Made by a program: the position numbers and the translations under genes. From Lojkania enalia (lineage: Eukaryota > Ascomycota > Dothideomycetes > Pleosporales), in contig ML986690.1 of assembly GCA_010094045.1 (NCBI GenBank), positions 62,001-126,000 on the forward strand: a DNA stretch of 64,000 bases, given 5' to 3'. Shown here in pieces: positions 1 to 10,527 of the stretch. Numbering within the stretch: the first letter of the stretch is position 1; every line of letters begins with the position of its first letter. The notes below the pieces were generated by a model, which searched no databases, had not been told where the DNA came from, and saw nothing but the letters and a program-made list of their open reading frames with translations.

Positions 1-834
1 CGCCAACCCAATATCCCATTAGAGCACGGCATGAATAAGCCTCAACTTCCCAGCAGCAAATTACCCGGTCCCCGAAACCGACCATTGCTCGTCATCGCGC
101 ATATCATGTCACCACGTGCAGGGGAGCCCGCGATATTTGAAGGTTCCGAGTGTATGGCGAAGTCTCAAAAAGACATAAACAACATTTGATCTGCTTCCAC
201 CTTTCCCCACCCATAGTCCCACCTATATTCATTCGGTGTCCCACAAAGTAAGGACGTTTCAATTTACATGCAACGAACTACTGGATGCCTTCCAGAAGAA
301 GATGGTCGAACGTCATGGTGCATATAAGCCACCACGTGCATGTCCTTGTTAGGAAACTTACGAGAATCCGGGTACGACGAGCTGACAGATGCAGACTATT
401 TGGGAAGGTGAACGACATACGAGGCGCGTGTGACTAGGACAGATTAAAAGAAATCAAGGACGAGAAGAATCCAGACAGAACGGGCCATAGAATACGTAGT
501 ACACCAGTTGAAAAGAGCGAATGCAGATGGGAATTGGGGTTTGAATAAGCGGCGGATATTGGCACATAGGATGATCAGGTAGGAGCGTTTGAACAGCTAG
601 GGTGGCCTGTTTCGAAGTCATTCAAATTGCCGGAATGCAATCCAGTAAAATACTCAAAGAGGCCATGCAAACATGCCTGAGCCGCCAATGAGCGGCGTAT
701 AAAAGTTCGATAGAAGAATTATTGGTGATATTATGGAACTCAATTGTAGATTTACAAACTCAGTCCTCTACGCCAATCCTGAATAACCATCGCTAGAATC
801 CGAAACATGCATATGTGTACATAGGTTTATGAGT
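1..834. other. Left flank, no gene recognised
   Basis: No open frame of useful length or recognisable exon was seen on either strand. Two copies of a CACCACGTGCA-like word containing the E-box CACGTG lie near 113 and 329, but nothing ties them to a gene. The right part (about 700-834) probably holds the 3' untranslated region of the VMA6 gene, which ends at 835 on the minus strand. Confidence 0.5.
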
Positions 835-2042
835 TCAAAACACGCTGATGTAATTTCCAATGCGCTCTTTCTGGTTCTGGGCAATGCACTCGGCTATCCA
901 AGTGATGTTGCGAATTTCCTGTAAGCAATCAGTAACAGCCAGAGTTACAACATAAGAGAAAGGGAGACGGACCTGCTCTCGCAACTTTACCCAGGCATAC
1001 ACGACCGCATGAGTGAACTGGCGCGTAAATGCCAGCTTGGATATTTCCATTTCCTTTTGGTAGAAAAGATCCTCTAGACTCCTTGACTCTCCACCTACAC
1101 CGCCCGCCATATTTCCAAGGCCACCACCGCCACCCTGGCTAAGGCCGGTTTGGTCGAAAAAAGTTTTGTAGTCCGCAACACTCTCGACAGCAATACGCAC
1201 ACCTTCCACATCATCCGCCCGAGAGAGCATGAGGGTACCTTCCGGATGCAGCCTCCCAAAGTTGGGATAGAGCTTCTTTCGGTCGGCTTTGGACAGCTCG
1301 GTGCCAAAAGAATTTAGCGTAATGTTTATGCTCCGTCGGTCGGCTTCAAACTCGAGGATTTCTGACATGACTTCTGCTGTGGGTGTTCCGGCAACTTCGA
1401 GTGTGCTGTTGACCCAGTTATAGAAATCCTCAAGGTAGTTCTTATATAACGTGTTTCGGATAATCTCGATGTTCAGCTCATCCAGATCTTGGTGGCTCAG
1501 GGAGCCCTTGAAATAAGGGGCTAAGGGCGTTTCAATTAACACTGAGTTGTACAGCTCCTCGATATTTGTTGCGACGCAAAGCACCGGCATTGTCTCGAAC
1601 CAGCCGAGAGGGTGGCACCGCTCCAATAACTCCCTAGTGTCTCGCTCATGCAGGGTGCCTGTAATTAGTAGTGCCACATTGTCGATCATGTATCCATACG
1701 TGAGATACTCCATGAACTTTGCAAGAGAGCCCGTGGCGTTAGCCTGGAGATAGCGGAACTCGGACACCAGCTTCTCGGTCGTCTTGTTGGCAAGGGCAGA
1801 CGTCGACGGGTTCGGTGGTAGGGAAGCGAGAAAGTCACCATAGGCAGGGGAGAGCTGCAGCTTGACATCGTCAATGGTCTCGCATTGCGTTAGGTTGGCG
1901 TAGTTCTGGCTGGTGAGCAAGGCATTGCGGTATCCACGCACAATGCCTTCAATGTAGCTGAGTAGGTAGGTCAGAGATAGGGTGTAGGGAATACCGAAGC
2001 AGGCACATACCCATATTTAACATTGTAGAAAAGCCCCTCCAT
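835..2042 (-). CDS. VMA6: V-type H+-ATPase subunit d (Vma6)
   Basis: Subunit d couples the central stalk of the V1 ATPase to the Vo proton channel at the vacuolar membrane. The product is 366 aa (yeast Vma6 is 345) and aligns by eye along its length: start MEGLFYNVKYGYIEG, then VRGYRN, LTQCET, the LEFEADRR block and the ending NYISVF. Exons, minus strand: 2042..2011, 1957..973, 918..835. The first intron has donor GTATGT and acceptor CAG and restores the conserved N-terminus. The second (972..919, 54 bp) is a multiple of three and has no stop, so an unspliced reading adds 18 residues between KLREQ and EIRNITW, where the family has none. An odd feature is a Gly-rich loop (QGGGGGLGN) near two thirds of the length. 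The gene is divergent from the next one, 174 bp apart. Confidence 0.96.
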
Positions 2043-2216
2043 GATGCCTGGCAATGTAAGAGAGTGTAAGCTTCGAAGAGCGATGTCCCAGCTTGCCAGC
2101 TTCGGCAGGCAATGCCAAGATAAATAGGCTCGTGCATTTCTTGGCGCGCTAACGAATATATCTCAAGCTACTTGAGCTGCACATAGCTTACTTTTCTCTA
2201 CCACAATAACAACAAC
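2043..2216. promoter_or_regulatory. Divergent VMA6 / 573-aa gene promoter
   Basis: The two start codons are 174 bp apart on opposite strands, so both 5' untranslated regions and both core promoters must fit here. No TATA box or known operator is evident. Confidence 0.55.
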
Positions 2217-3938
2217 ATGGCGACCACGAGATCACAGTCAGCTGCTGCCGGAGCATCCGCTTCTGCCTCGGCCTCCCGATCCTCCTCTCTAGAGAAAAGG
2301 AAGAGGAGACGAGCGCGTAAACCTGCCCCTGCCCCGACCCCAGCCAACGAGCCGGTAAAATGGCTCGATGAGCCATATGTCCACGAGAACACTCCCGAAG
2401 CGCTTGCGCTGATGGAGAAAATTGAAAGAAACCGAGATGCGCAGCGCCGGCTCGAGCATGAGCGCCCCTTGGCCCGGCTCGCCTTCGAGCAAGAGCAAGA
2501 GCAAGAGCAAGCGCAAGTGCAAGCGCAAGAGCAAGGAGCCACCGAATTCCGCACGATGGAGGAGCAGTCATCCACGGCTACTCCTCCTCCCTTCAAGTGG
2601 ACACTGCGCGGCATCGGAAGTGCCTTGTTTGGCTGGCTCTCCCCCAATGCACCTATTGTCGCCCCCGCAACTGCTCCACCTGCTGTCCTCGAGCCCGCAC
2701 AAGCCGAAGAGCTTACTGAGACTCTGGCTGCGACCCCTTCACGACCACCACGCCAAAGGCCAACTCCGCGAACCACGAACATAAAGAATAAGAGCAAGAG
2801 TACGAGAAAGAACATGAACAAGGCCACACGCAAGCGATCAATGCCCGACGGTCGCCCACTCATCGATCGTGTACTTAAAAGTGTCGACCAATCTAACCCG
2901 AAGGCCGTTGCCTGGGTCGAACAAACTGTTAGTAAGATTGTCGAACAAGGCTCCGCCAAGCTTGGCGAAAAGCGCAAGCGCCTCGAGGAAGGTATCAAAC
3001 TTTCTGATCTCGACGAGATCCCCGCGCGCAAGCCTTGGGAGGCCTCTGGATACGGTTTTGTCGAGGGCTTCTCTGACGAAGAAGACGAGGCCGAAGCACC
3101 CGATTGGTATGTCCTCGACATGATTGCCAACGATCGCCCGATCAAGAAGCGCAAGGCCGACCATACTACCGACATAGATATTGAGGTCCCCTCCCTCAAT
3201 GATATGGCTGGTCATCCGTTTATCGACACCCACGGCAATTCCGCATCACTTAGAGACATGCATCCACGACCCGCATATTGCCCATCTCCAATGTTTATCA
3301 ATCCACCTATCCACCAGACAGACGGCAACGTCTTCCGCGAGCGTCAGCAGACCCAGGCGCCTAGCCAGCCGGCCCCATATGGTCCCAACTTCAACCTGCG
3401 TGGCTTTCAGAATGTTGAGGAGTACGAGAAGGAGAAGAGGCGCACTGGCCATATCCCAGGATCCGGCAGCTTCTGTATGCCTGAATGGGACTCTGATTCT
3501 GATGAGGAAGAGACGGAGGATGAAACCGAGAGTGAGTCTACATGGCTGAAGCAGCCTCCACCGCCTCCTACTCCCGCACATGCCACTTTGCCGGCGCCGT
3601 TAACCTCGCCTCCTCTGGTCCCCGTGGTGGAGCTAGAGGATCCGGTTAAGATCCAACGGGCCCTCGCCATGAAGCATACGCCTGCTAAGCCCAGCCGCCT
3701 TCGAGAGGCTATGATCCCGTCTCCGAGCATCCTTTCTGAGTCGGCCGACACTACCATCGTTGGTGACAATACAATCATTGTCAATGACGATATTCCAGAT
3801 ATTCTTTCTATGGACCTAGACTCGGATATTCAAAGCTTTGTCAACAATTACGTCGCTAGCACCGAGTACCTTAATCAAACAGCTACTGCTTGGGGTGGCG
3901 AAGCGGTTACCTTAGTTTACGATGATGGGGAATTGTGA
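2217..3938 (+). CDS. Unrecognised low-complexity, probably nuclear protein, 573 aa
   Basis: I do not recognise this protein. It is one uninterrupted frame. The N-terminus is Ala/Ser-rich, followed by a basic cluster (EKRKRRRARK) that resembles a nuclear localisation signal. A charged stretch around residues 60-110 ends in alternating Glu-Gln and Ala-Gln (EQEQEQEQAQVQAQEQ) and may form a coiled coil. A second basic region lies near residues 180-205. A more ordered part around 205-300 includes KPWEASGYGFVEGFSDEED. An acidic Asp/Ser/Glu run near 420-440 precedes a Pro-rich stretch. The C-terminus is acidic (VYDDGEL). Codon use looks coding throughout, and a 333-aa antisense frame is only its shadow. 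It could be a chromatin or transcription-associated factor, but only the basic/acidic composition suggests this. Confidence 0.8.
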   Translation: MATTRSQSAAAGASASASASRSSSLEKRKRRRARKPAPAPTPANEPVKWLDEPYVHENTPEALALMEKIERNRDAQRRLEHERPLARLAFEQEQEQEQAQVQAQEQGATEFRTMEEQSSTATPPPFKWTLRGIGSALFGWLSPNAPIVAPATAPPAVLEPAQAEELTETLAATPSRPPRQRPTPRTTNIKNKSKSTRKNMNKATRKRSMPDGRPLIDRVLKSVDQSNPKAVAWVEQTVSKIVEQGSAKLGEKRKRLEEGIKLSDLDEIPARKPWEASGYGFVEGFSDEEDEAEAPDWYVLDMIANDRPIKKRKADHTTDIDIEVPSLNDMAGHPFIDTHGNSASLRDMHPRPAYCPSPMFINPPIHQTDGNVFRERQQTQAPSQPAPYGPNFNLRGFQNVEEYEKEKRRTGHIPGSGSFCMPEWDSDSDEEETEDETESESTWLKQPPPPPTPAHATLPAPLTSPPLVPVVELEDPVKIQRALAMKHTPAKPSRLREAMIPSPSILSESADTTIVGDNTIIVNDDIPDILSMDLDSDIQSFVNNYVASTEYLNQTATAWGGEAVTLVYDDGEL

Positions 3939-4936
3939 TGATAGTTCAAAAAAGGTGATTTTTGGGGGAGATTTCATATTGGTTTTCATTTTCTCCGACT
4001 TTCTACAATGCATTATACCCGTGAATAGATGCCGCGCGAGGCAGTAATGAACAGCACGATAACTTCTCAGATGTCAAGGTTTCGGGATAAGGCTGTGTAA
4101 TTAATCTGAAATTTGTATTATATAAATATGGTTCGGTATATGTATTATATGAGCTGAGGGTATGAATGAAGGTGCCTCGGACGCGGTATTGTACGCGATG
4201 TTCCCATTTCCTGCTCCACGGCCCGGCGTTTCATTTTGAGCTGGTCGGTTCATATAACCTCTCTCCTATCTTCCGATCGGCTCAGCATGTGCCGTGCGTT
4301 GTGCTGTGTTGCGAGCCTAAGCGGATGGATAACATGCGTATCACTACATGCATATCTTATACTTCGTGAGTTTCCCCCCGACCTAGGCATGAGGAGAGAG
4401 AGAATAATCTGTGATTATTGGATTGCTAGCTAACCCCTGAGTTTAATGTTTTGTTGCATTCAACAGCGTCAGTACGCCTTGTTCGAACGCTAGACAACCA
4501 TCTATCCCGTTCAAGACAATCGTGCTGGGTCTAGTCTAGTCAGGTCGGGTCGCAGAGCTCTCCTGTATCAGATCTCACTGGCATTTCCCTAATCCCGAGT
4601 TTCGCGGACAGGGAGCGGGAGCGGCGTGGGAAGTGGCTGATTCTGGCGCATGTTCCTGGTTGGGAGTATGTGACTTGGTTTCGATAAGGCTGATGCTCGG
4701 CAAGTGCTTAGGTGATGGGTGGGGCGTGTCGCTGGGGACGCGCTTGGGGCCGATATGTACCGCAGGATTGCCGTGCGTGTTTTGCTGTTGCAAGAACGAA
4801 AACGAGCGACAGGGGACGAGGAATGTGGCGCCCTAGACGATTTTGGGGTTGTTTAAGGTTCAGGATGACGAGCTGCGTTGGGGGCTCTCCTTTGAGAGAT
4901 TGGATGGATACAGGGAGCATTCGGTGTGGGACAAGG
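3939..4936. other. Intergenic, convergent 3' ends
   Basis: About 1 kb between two convergent genes. It should contain both 3' untranslated regions. Short open frames occur but none has a recognisable product or splice-linked partner. Confidence 0.5.
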
Positions 4937-5704
4937 TCAATGAAGAGGCTGACGAGGGATATCTGCAGAACGGCTCGAAGCCGGAAACCCAGCTGATGAA
5001 GAGACAGGCATAGGCTTGCGCTTAGGAACCTTTATCAAATTCTCCGGAATATGACTCCAAGGCGCAACATCTGCCCCAGCGCCCATAACACCCTCCCTCC
5101 TCCTTTCACGCCTCTCCCCACTGTTCTCCCTCTCCCCTTGCTGTCCTCCAAATTTCCCCAATAGTCCCAATCCCTCAATTTTCCGGAGCAACCTACACAC
5201 AAGCCTAACTACCTTACTCCTCCGTTTCTCAGCGGGCGTGGGCGGCAGCTCCTTATCGACGACCCGGACGCCCTTGCGCGTCTCATACTCCCTCGCATCA
5301 ACAGCATAGTAATCCGATAGCCTACTACTGCTCCTAGGCCTTTTGTCATCGCGATGAAGATGCAGAATCTCGCCATCGTAGTCATACTGTATCGCTGTCT
5401 CGAGGTCGTACCCCTCGATCCACATGCGGTATTGCCTTGACCCACCCGAGTCGGGCCGGTATTTGACTTGCATGCTGTCGTGGTTGACGAGGAGCGGTGG
5501 GGTGTCCGGGCGGGATGAAGATGAGGGAGGGTACTTGTGTTTCCTCTTGCCGTCGTTGCGGTAGGAGACGACGAAGCCGTGGCCATCCCAGTCAACGAAC
5601 ATAGTGCCGCGGGATGAGGGCCGGGCCGGTTCTTGATTCATTTGCAATGCGAGGTGCGAGTCGATCATATCGATGAGCTCTTGGACGGTGTCTGAATTTG
5701 ACAT
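4937..5704 (-). CDS. Unrecognised 255-aa protein
   Basis: I do not recognise the family. The single-exon frame starts at a natural ATG (MSNSDTVQELIDMIDSHL), whose first 25 residues look helical. The middle part (about residues 30-140) looks folded, with alternating hydrophobic and aromatic residues (MFVDWDGHGFVVSYRNDG, YRMWIEGYDLETAIQYDYDG). The segment from about 160 to 215 is very basic (AEKRRSKVVRLVCRLLRKIEG and ERRERRREG), and the C-terminus is disordered. No signal peptide or membrane segment is visible. The gene stands alone, with about 800 bp on its 5' side and 1 kb on its 3' side. Confidence 0.75.
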   Translation of the reverse strand: MSNSDTVQELIDMIDSHLALQMNQEPARPSSRGTMFVDWDGHGFVVSYRNDGKRKHKYPPSSSSRPDTPPLLVNHDSMQVKYRPDSGGSRQYRMWIEGYDLETAIQYDYDGEILHLHRDDKRPRSSSRLSDYYAVDAREYETRKGVRVVDKELPPTPAEKRRSKVVRLVCRLLRKIEGLGLLGKFGGQQGERENSGERRERRREGVMGAGADVAPWSHIPENLIKVPKRKPMPVSSSAGFPASSRSADIPRQPLH

Positions 5705-6515
5705 TTAGTTCGTTGGATATGTATCTCGTGTATGTTTTTTATACACCTTAAATATGCTGCATATAGCGAGTATATGGGTTCTTTACAAAAATATGGAAGG
5801 GGGATGGGGTGGTGAGAAATACAGTATTTTATCATATCAGCAAGTACTAGACAATGGTCCGAGATCTGCGGAGCGAGACATTGTTCGAGAAGAGAGTTAA
5901 GGCGTTGTGAACGGACAGCATTAGGTGATAACCGGGTGCTACTTTGTCCACATTGTAAAGGAAACAGAAATCTCAGCCGAGGCTCAATTAAACTAGGGTT
6001 ACTAACTGCATATTTTCCTACTAAGGCTCTATTCAAGAAGTTTAAAAACCTTCGTGGGTTCTTGCCAATATTAATGATAGGCGCAACACTGCTTCAGAAG
6101 ACCACGACTGACACTTAATTTCTTCAATTTATACTCTTTCTCAATTATCAAATTAATTACCCCTGATATCAAAACCTACTTGGAATATCCTCATACCATC
6201 CGGGAAATGGACATGAACTTATGCTAACCAACCAGGTATATCCCATCTCCAGAATAGCCAGTCCACGGTGTAGTCGTGTAAGAAAATGCATCGCAGAATG
6301 CACAAACTCTGGGAGAAAAGAAAACAATTGTAAAGAACAGATTCAGAAAATGGTTCTCAGAAAAAGAGTGGTATAAGCCAAAGGGATAGAACTCCGTGGA
6401 GATAAAAAGGGACTAGAGCGCTCAGATCCTCCAGTAAACCAACTAAGACAGTACATACACAATATGCCGATTGGTGAGTGTCCATCCATTCGCTAATGCA
6501 AAACGCAACATTCGA
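5705..6515. other. Intergenic spacer, AT-rich
   Basis: This holds the 5' region of the 255-aa gene (right of 5704) and the 3' region of the CBM48 gene. It is moderately AT-rich. No gene, RNA or repeat was recognised. Confidence 0.5.
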
Positions 6516-8432
6516 TTAATGCTTGAAGGCGTCCTTGATTTTGCCGAAAATTGAACGCCTCTTCTTCTTCTTGTCGGTAGCACCAGAAGCGACACTATCA
6601 GGCGTGCCCTTGGAGGGCTCGGCAGCATCATTCTTTGGAGTCTCAGGGGCGGTCTTGGACTCGGTTTTGCTTGTTTCTACACCAGTGGTGACGGTAGGTT
6701 GCATTTGCTGGGTAGTAGTGGGCTGCTTCGACATAGGGGAGATATCGCGCGAGTCAACAGCATGTTGGGAAGTCTCAGGCTGGGCGGGCTCAGATGCCGG
6801 CTCTTTCAAAGCATCTGGTTCGCTTGAAGATTTGAGGGGCTTTGTGTCAACCAAAGCATCATCGGATAAGCCGGGCGCGGTCTCTGTCGTGGCAGCTGTA
6901 ACGGTGGGAGCAGGTTCACCTGCCTCATTTGTTGGCTTCACCTGCTTGAGCAATTCTGCCTCGACTTCCTTCTTCTCCTCTACTGCTTCTGGGTTAGCGG
7001 CTGCCTCAGGGCTAGCATGTGCTTCTTTCTGGCTCTCGGTTACAGCTTCCGGCACTTCGCTTTGGGTGGGTTGGCCATTCAAACCAAGTGCAGCAGCGGC
7101 CTTGTCCTTTGCAGAATACGTTGCGGCAGCGAAAGTAGCAGCCGTCGCAGTGGCTCCAGTAGCTGCAGTAGCGCCTGTCTCTTCCAGCTTGGGATCAGAT
7201 TTTGGCGATGCCACCGGCTCTTCTGGCACTTTCTCCTTCAGCTCCTCTTCAACTTCCTTCTTCTCCTCCACTGCTACCGGGTTGGCGGACGCTTCTGGAG
7301 GGAAGTCAGCCTCCTTTTGGCTCGCAGTTACAGCGTCTGGAACGTCCTTGGGTTCTTTAGGAACCTGGCCGGCGAGAGCAGCAGTCGTGCTGGTAGGGGC
7401 AGCAGACTGAATGGTAATGCCGGGATCTTGCTCTGTCTTAGTCTCTGTTTCTTTCGGCAGGCTCGATTCTGGGATCAAGCTGCCAGTAACGGGAGGCAAA
7501 TTAAACATACCGCCTTTAGCTTCGCGCTCAGCTTCTGGCGCTACAACAGGGCCGAGCTGCGGCGGAAGAGTGTCTGGCTTTTCATATGACTCAGCATCTG
7601 TCTTGGCTGTGCTCTGAATAGTGTTTGAGGTAAATGTGCTTGGATCCGGCACCTTCTCGCCAGGCGGAAGCTGGACCGGATTGCCTGGGCCTGCCGAAGC
7701 AGGTATTGGGTTAACACTCATTGTCGCCTCCTCCGGCTCCTTATCATCCTTGACCGTTGACTGTACAGTATTGCTCGTCAGAGAGCTCGGGTCGGGAACT
7801 TTCTCGCCTGGCGCAAGTTGAATAGGGTTGCCAGGGCCCTCAGTAGCTGGAATCGGGTTGACGCTAAAAGTCTGCGGTTCGGTAGCAGGCGTTTCGAACG
7901 GAGTCTCTGGGAATGCGCCGGGAACCCCTTCTTCACCTTTAGCTCCTTCTTTTGGCACAGACCCGGCGAGGGCGGCAGTGGTAGAGTCGGGAGCGGCCGA
8001 GGAGAGAGTGGTAACGGGCTCTTGGATGTCATCAGGGCCCAGGACATTGTTGTAGCCACCGTTGCCGTCGTCTTCTTTTGGCGCAGCGTCATTGTGTTTC
8101 CATACTCCATCTACGATAAACTAAGAATTGAGTAGTTAGCCATTGTGAATCGGGAGGATATCCGCGCGAGTGAACGAGAGTGCTAGGCCACAACTCGGCC
8201 AGCCGAGGCATATTACCAATACTCACCTTGTACTGGTGCCCGGATTTGGGGATCTCCACAGTCTTTTTGAAGACGCCATCTTGCTTTTCGAGCTTGACTG
8301 TTTGCTTCCATGCGTCGAAGGTGCCGGTGACAACAACCTCATCCCCACCATGTTCCCTGTCGCGTACGGTAAGCGGGAGGTGATAGCCTGAGCCGGTGGA
8401 GCAACGTACCACGTAAAAGTGTAGCTTCCCAT
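6516..8432 (-). CDS. CRP1/MDG1-like CBM48 protein with long repetitive tail
   Basis: The N-terminus is a CBM48/AMPK glycogen-binding-like E-set domain, as in yeast Crp1 and Mdg1 (cruciform-DNA binding and pheromone-signalling associated) and the beta subunits of Snf1. Three minus-strand exons: 8432..8410, 8356..8227, 8120..6516; 585 aa. Splicing gives MGSYTFTW-EHGGDEVVVTGTFDAW, then GHQYK-FIVDGVWKHND, the typical CBM48 strands. After about residue 100 the chain is disordered and rich in Ala, Pro, Glu and Thr. It carries two near-identical units beginning VNPIP and containing GEKVPDPS, and two units around VEEKKEVE. The end is basic and probably an amphipathic helix (KKKKRRSIFGKIKDAFKH). The introns are 53 and 106 bp. 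The substrate bound, if any, cannot be read from the sequence. Confidence 0.88.
7620..7890 (-). repeat. Coding tandem repeat in the CBM48 protein tail
   Basis: Two consecutive units of about 40 codons encode VNPIPA-[TS]-[EA]-GPGNP-[IV]-QL followed by GEKVPDPS and TSNT-[VI]-QST. They are diverged at the DNA level but close in protein, which suggests an old duplication kept by selection. Confidence 0.75.
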
Positions 8433-10527
8433 TTTGCCAAAGAAGAGAGGAAGCGGCAAGGTATCAAGGAGTAGAGAGGGTTTTTACGAGGCTCCAGGAG
8501 ACTGCGCAGTCTTGGTGCACAGGCGGAGAGCAGGTGGCTGGGCGGGTGTTCAGGAGCAACTTTGAAAGGCAAGTGGGAGCTGGATAGGCGGTGCGGTGCC
8601 GAGCCGCGGCAACCGTTAACGTCGATAAGAGCTGCAGATGGCCGGCGCAGTGGACTAAAGAGGCTCTGCGATGCACAATGCACGGCACGAGGATAGAGCA
8701 ACGCGAGAACTGCAGTGTTGCGGGATTGGCAGCGAGGGTGGGACTGTTTTGCAGGCTGCCGGTCTGCGGATTAGTGTGATTTAGCGATGCTCTTGGCGCG
8801 GATTTGACGCTGTGCACATCGTTATGCATTGGTATTAGACAGCGCGGACACCTTGACACCTTGACCACCAGTATGCCGCTGCCCGGCCGCAATGACGATA
8901 GCCTGGACTCAATTTGCCAGTATCCAAACTCTGGGCGCTGAAACAGAGTGCATTTTGCGCAGTACCTTTGTATGGCGCAGGATGGCCGCCCTCCCAGCTC
9001 TACCCAGCTCTGCCTACTCTCATCCTCACGGCCCCGCCAAAGGCTCGTTCGCCTTGCGTCATTGCTCAAGCTCTCTGCGTGTAACCAATCGCAGCACGCG
9101 GGAGCCAAAGCCATTCTGGGGTACATGGCCCAATGCTCTCGTGTATGTACAGTAGTACTATACAAGTGTACTACGGGGGGCATAACAGCTGTGCCCTCCT
9201 TGCTCTCCTCTCTATGTGTAGCTGTCTCCACGGCAGAGAGGTGTCCATCATCGCTGTGCTAGGTTTCACCGCTAGTTCCCAGGAGCAAGACGGCATGGGA
9301 TTGTCGCGTCCAGCAGCCGCAAAAGCTCAGGCACTAGTTTGAGAGCTGCTGTCCCACAGCCCAACCACTCGCGCTTCTGCGTGCGGAGCGCCCACAACCG
9401 AAACCGGTAGTAGTTGGCTGTGGGGAGATACAGCGTGGGCTACACGTCAAAAGTGTCTCTGCGACGACGACAAGGACCAGAACCAGCAAGCGAAGTCGTG
9501 CGACGAACATGTAAAGTTAGAGCATGATTCTGGAAAAGGAACGAGCCTATTCATTGCCATTGGCGTCTTGCTCCATCCGCGCCGTCCATGTCTCGATGCG
9601 GACCGATATCCAATCTTCTATTCCCGGGTGGCCGTCCGGATATAGCACTATCGCAGATGTAACATACAACTACTTGCAGAGCAGAGAGCCCCTTTCTGCC
9701 ACGGTCGTTTGGATAGGGCGTGGATGTAGTGTAGTGCGGTTGGTAGCTTCATTGGCAATGTATGTATCCTAGTGGGCATCCTAGCGGGCCTAAGGCCATG
9801 GGCTTTGCTAAGCCCATGCCGCGAGAGCTAAACGCGCATTGTGGTTTGGCATCTGGCGTCGTCTTGGACAATGGGAGCTCCCCTTCCCTCTGGCTCCCCT
9901 CCCGCTCTCGCTGGCCTCAAACACGCCTTTCCAGCTGCCCGCCAGGCGAGACAGGAGGCAGGCAACAGGAGGCAGGCAACAGGAGGCAGGCAACAGGAGG
10001 CAGGCGACAGGAGGCAGGCGGAGGGCGTCGTCGGCAGCAGCAGAGGGGGGCGTGCAATTGGCGCGCTCGCAGGTCACACAGCGCAAGGCTAGGCTCGATG
10101 ACTGGCGGCAGCAATACGATTCTGTCGGTTCGATATGGCTCTTCTAGACGTGTTCTAGAAAAATAAAACCCCACACACTGAAGGGCGCGCCTCAAAACAC
10201 GTCGCATTCCCACCAGTCCATCTATACATCCATCCGTTGCACCCAGCGCACCGCACCGCACCTCCCCTCTCCTGCCGCCATTCAACTGCCAATCGCACTG
10301 TGCGCGCTTTCAACCACCGCGGCAACCTCTCTCCACAGACCTAGCGGCCATCCCAAGTGTTTCATCCGAACCCTCTACCTCTTTCTCCTCTGCATTGTTT
10401 CTCACCCTGCGCGCGCCGTCTGCTCGCTTCGCGCCCCCCCCAGTTGCACAACTGCATCATCCCTGCGCCTCTCGCGAACCACACGTCAAAGAAGCTGCGG
10501 GCCCACAACCCCTCACCACCGACCCCA
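8433..10527. promoter_or_regulatory. 2.1-kb divergent region upstream of CBM48 gene and pkaR
   Basis: This lies between two divergent starts. The part from about 10150 to 10527 is C/T-rich and reads as the 5' leader of the PKA regulatory subunit mRNA. A minisatellite sits at 9953-10022. Several open frames up to 255 aa cross the region on both strands, but their products have the mixed composition of chance frames and no family resemblance. Confidence 0.5.
9953..10022. repeat. 14-bp minisatellite, five copies
   Basis: Five head-to-tail copies of AGGAGGCAGGCAAC. The first three are identical; the fourth and fifth end in GAC and GGA. The array is purine-rich on the + strand and lies about 500 bp upstream of the PKA regulatory subunit start. 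Confidence 0.93.

Noticed and set aside
2198..3199. 333-codon open frame antisense to the 573-aa gene
   Set aside because: It mirrors the codon pattern of the sense gene, is Ser/Cys/Arg-rich in the way of complementary frames, and has no family resemblance.
8464..9231. 255-codon minus-strand frame upstream of the CBM48 gene
   Set aside because: Its composition (many His, Cys, Arg, Ser without motifs) is that of a chance frame. It lies in the likely promoter of the CBM48 gene and overlaps several equally long frames.
9762..10285. Several open frames crossing the 14-bp minisatellite on both strands
   Set aside because: Their length is an artefact of the repeat, whose 14-bp period cycles through frames without making a stop.
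10357..10527. In-frame 57-codon N-terminal extension of the PKA regulatory subunit
   Set aside because: The stretch is C/T-rich leader, and PKA-R proteins start at the position of the ATG at 10528. The extension looks basic but has no other support.
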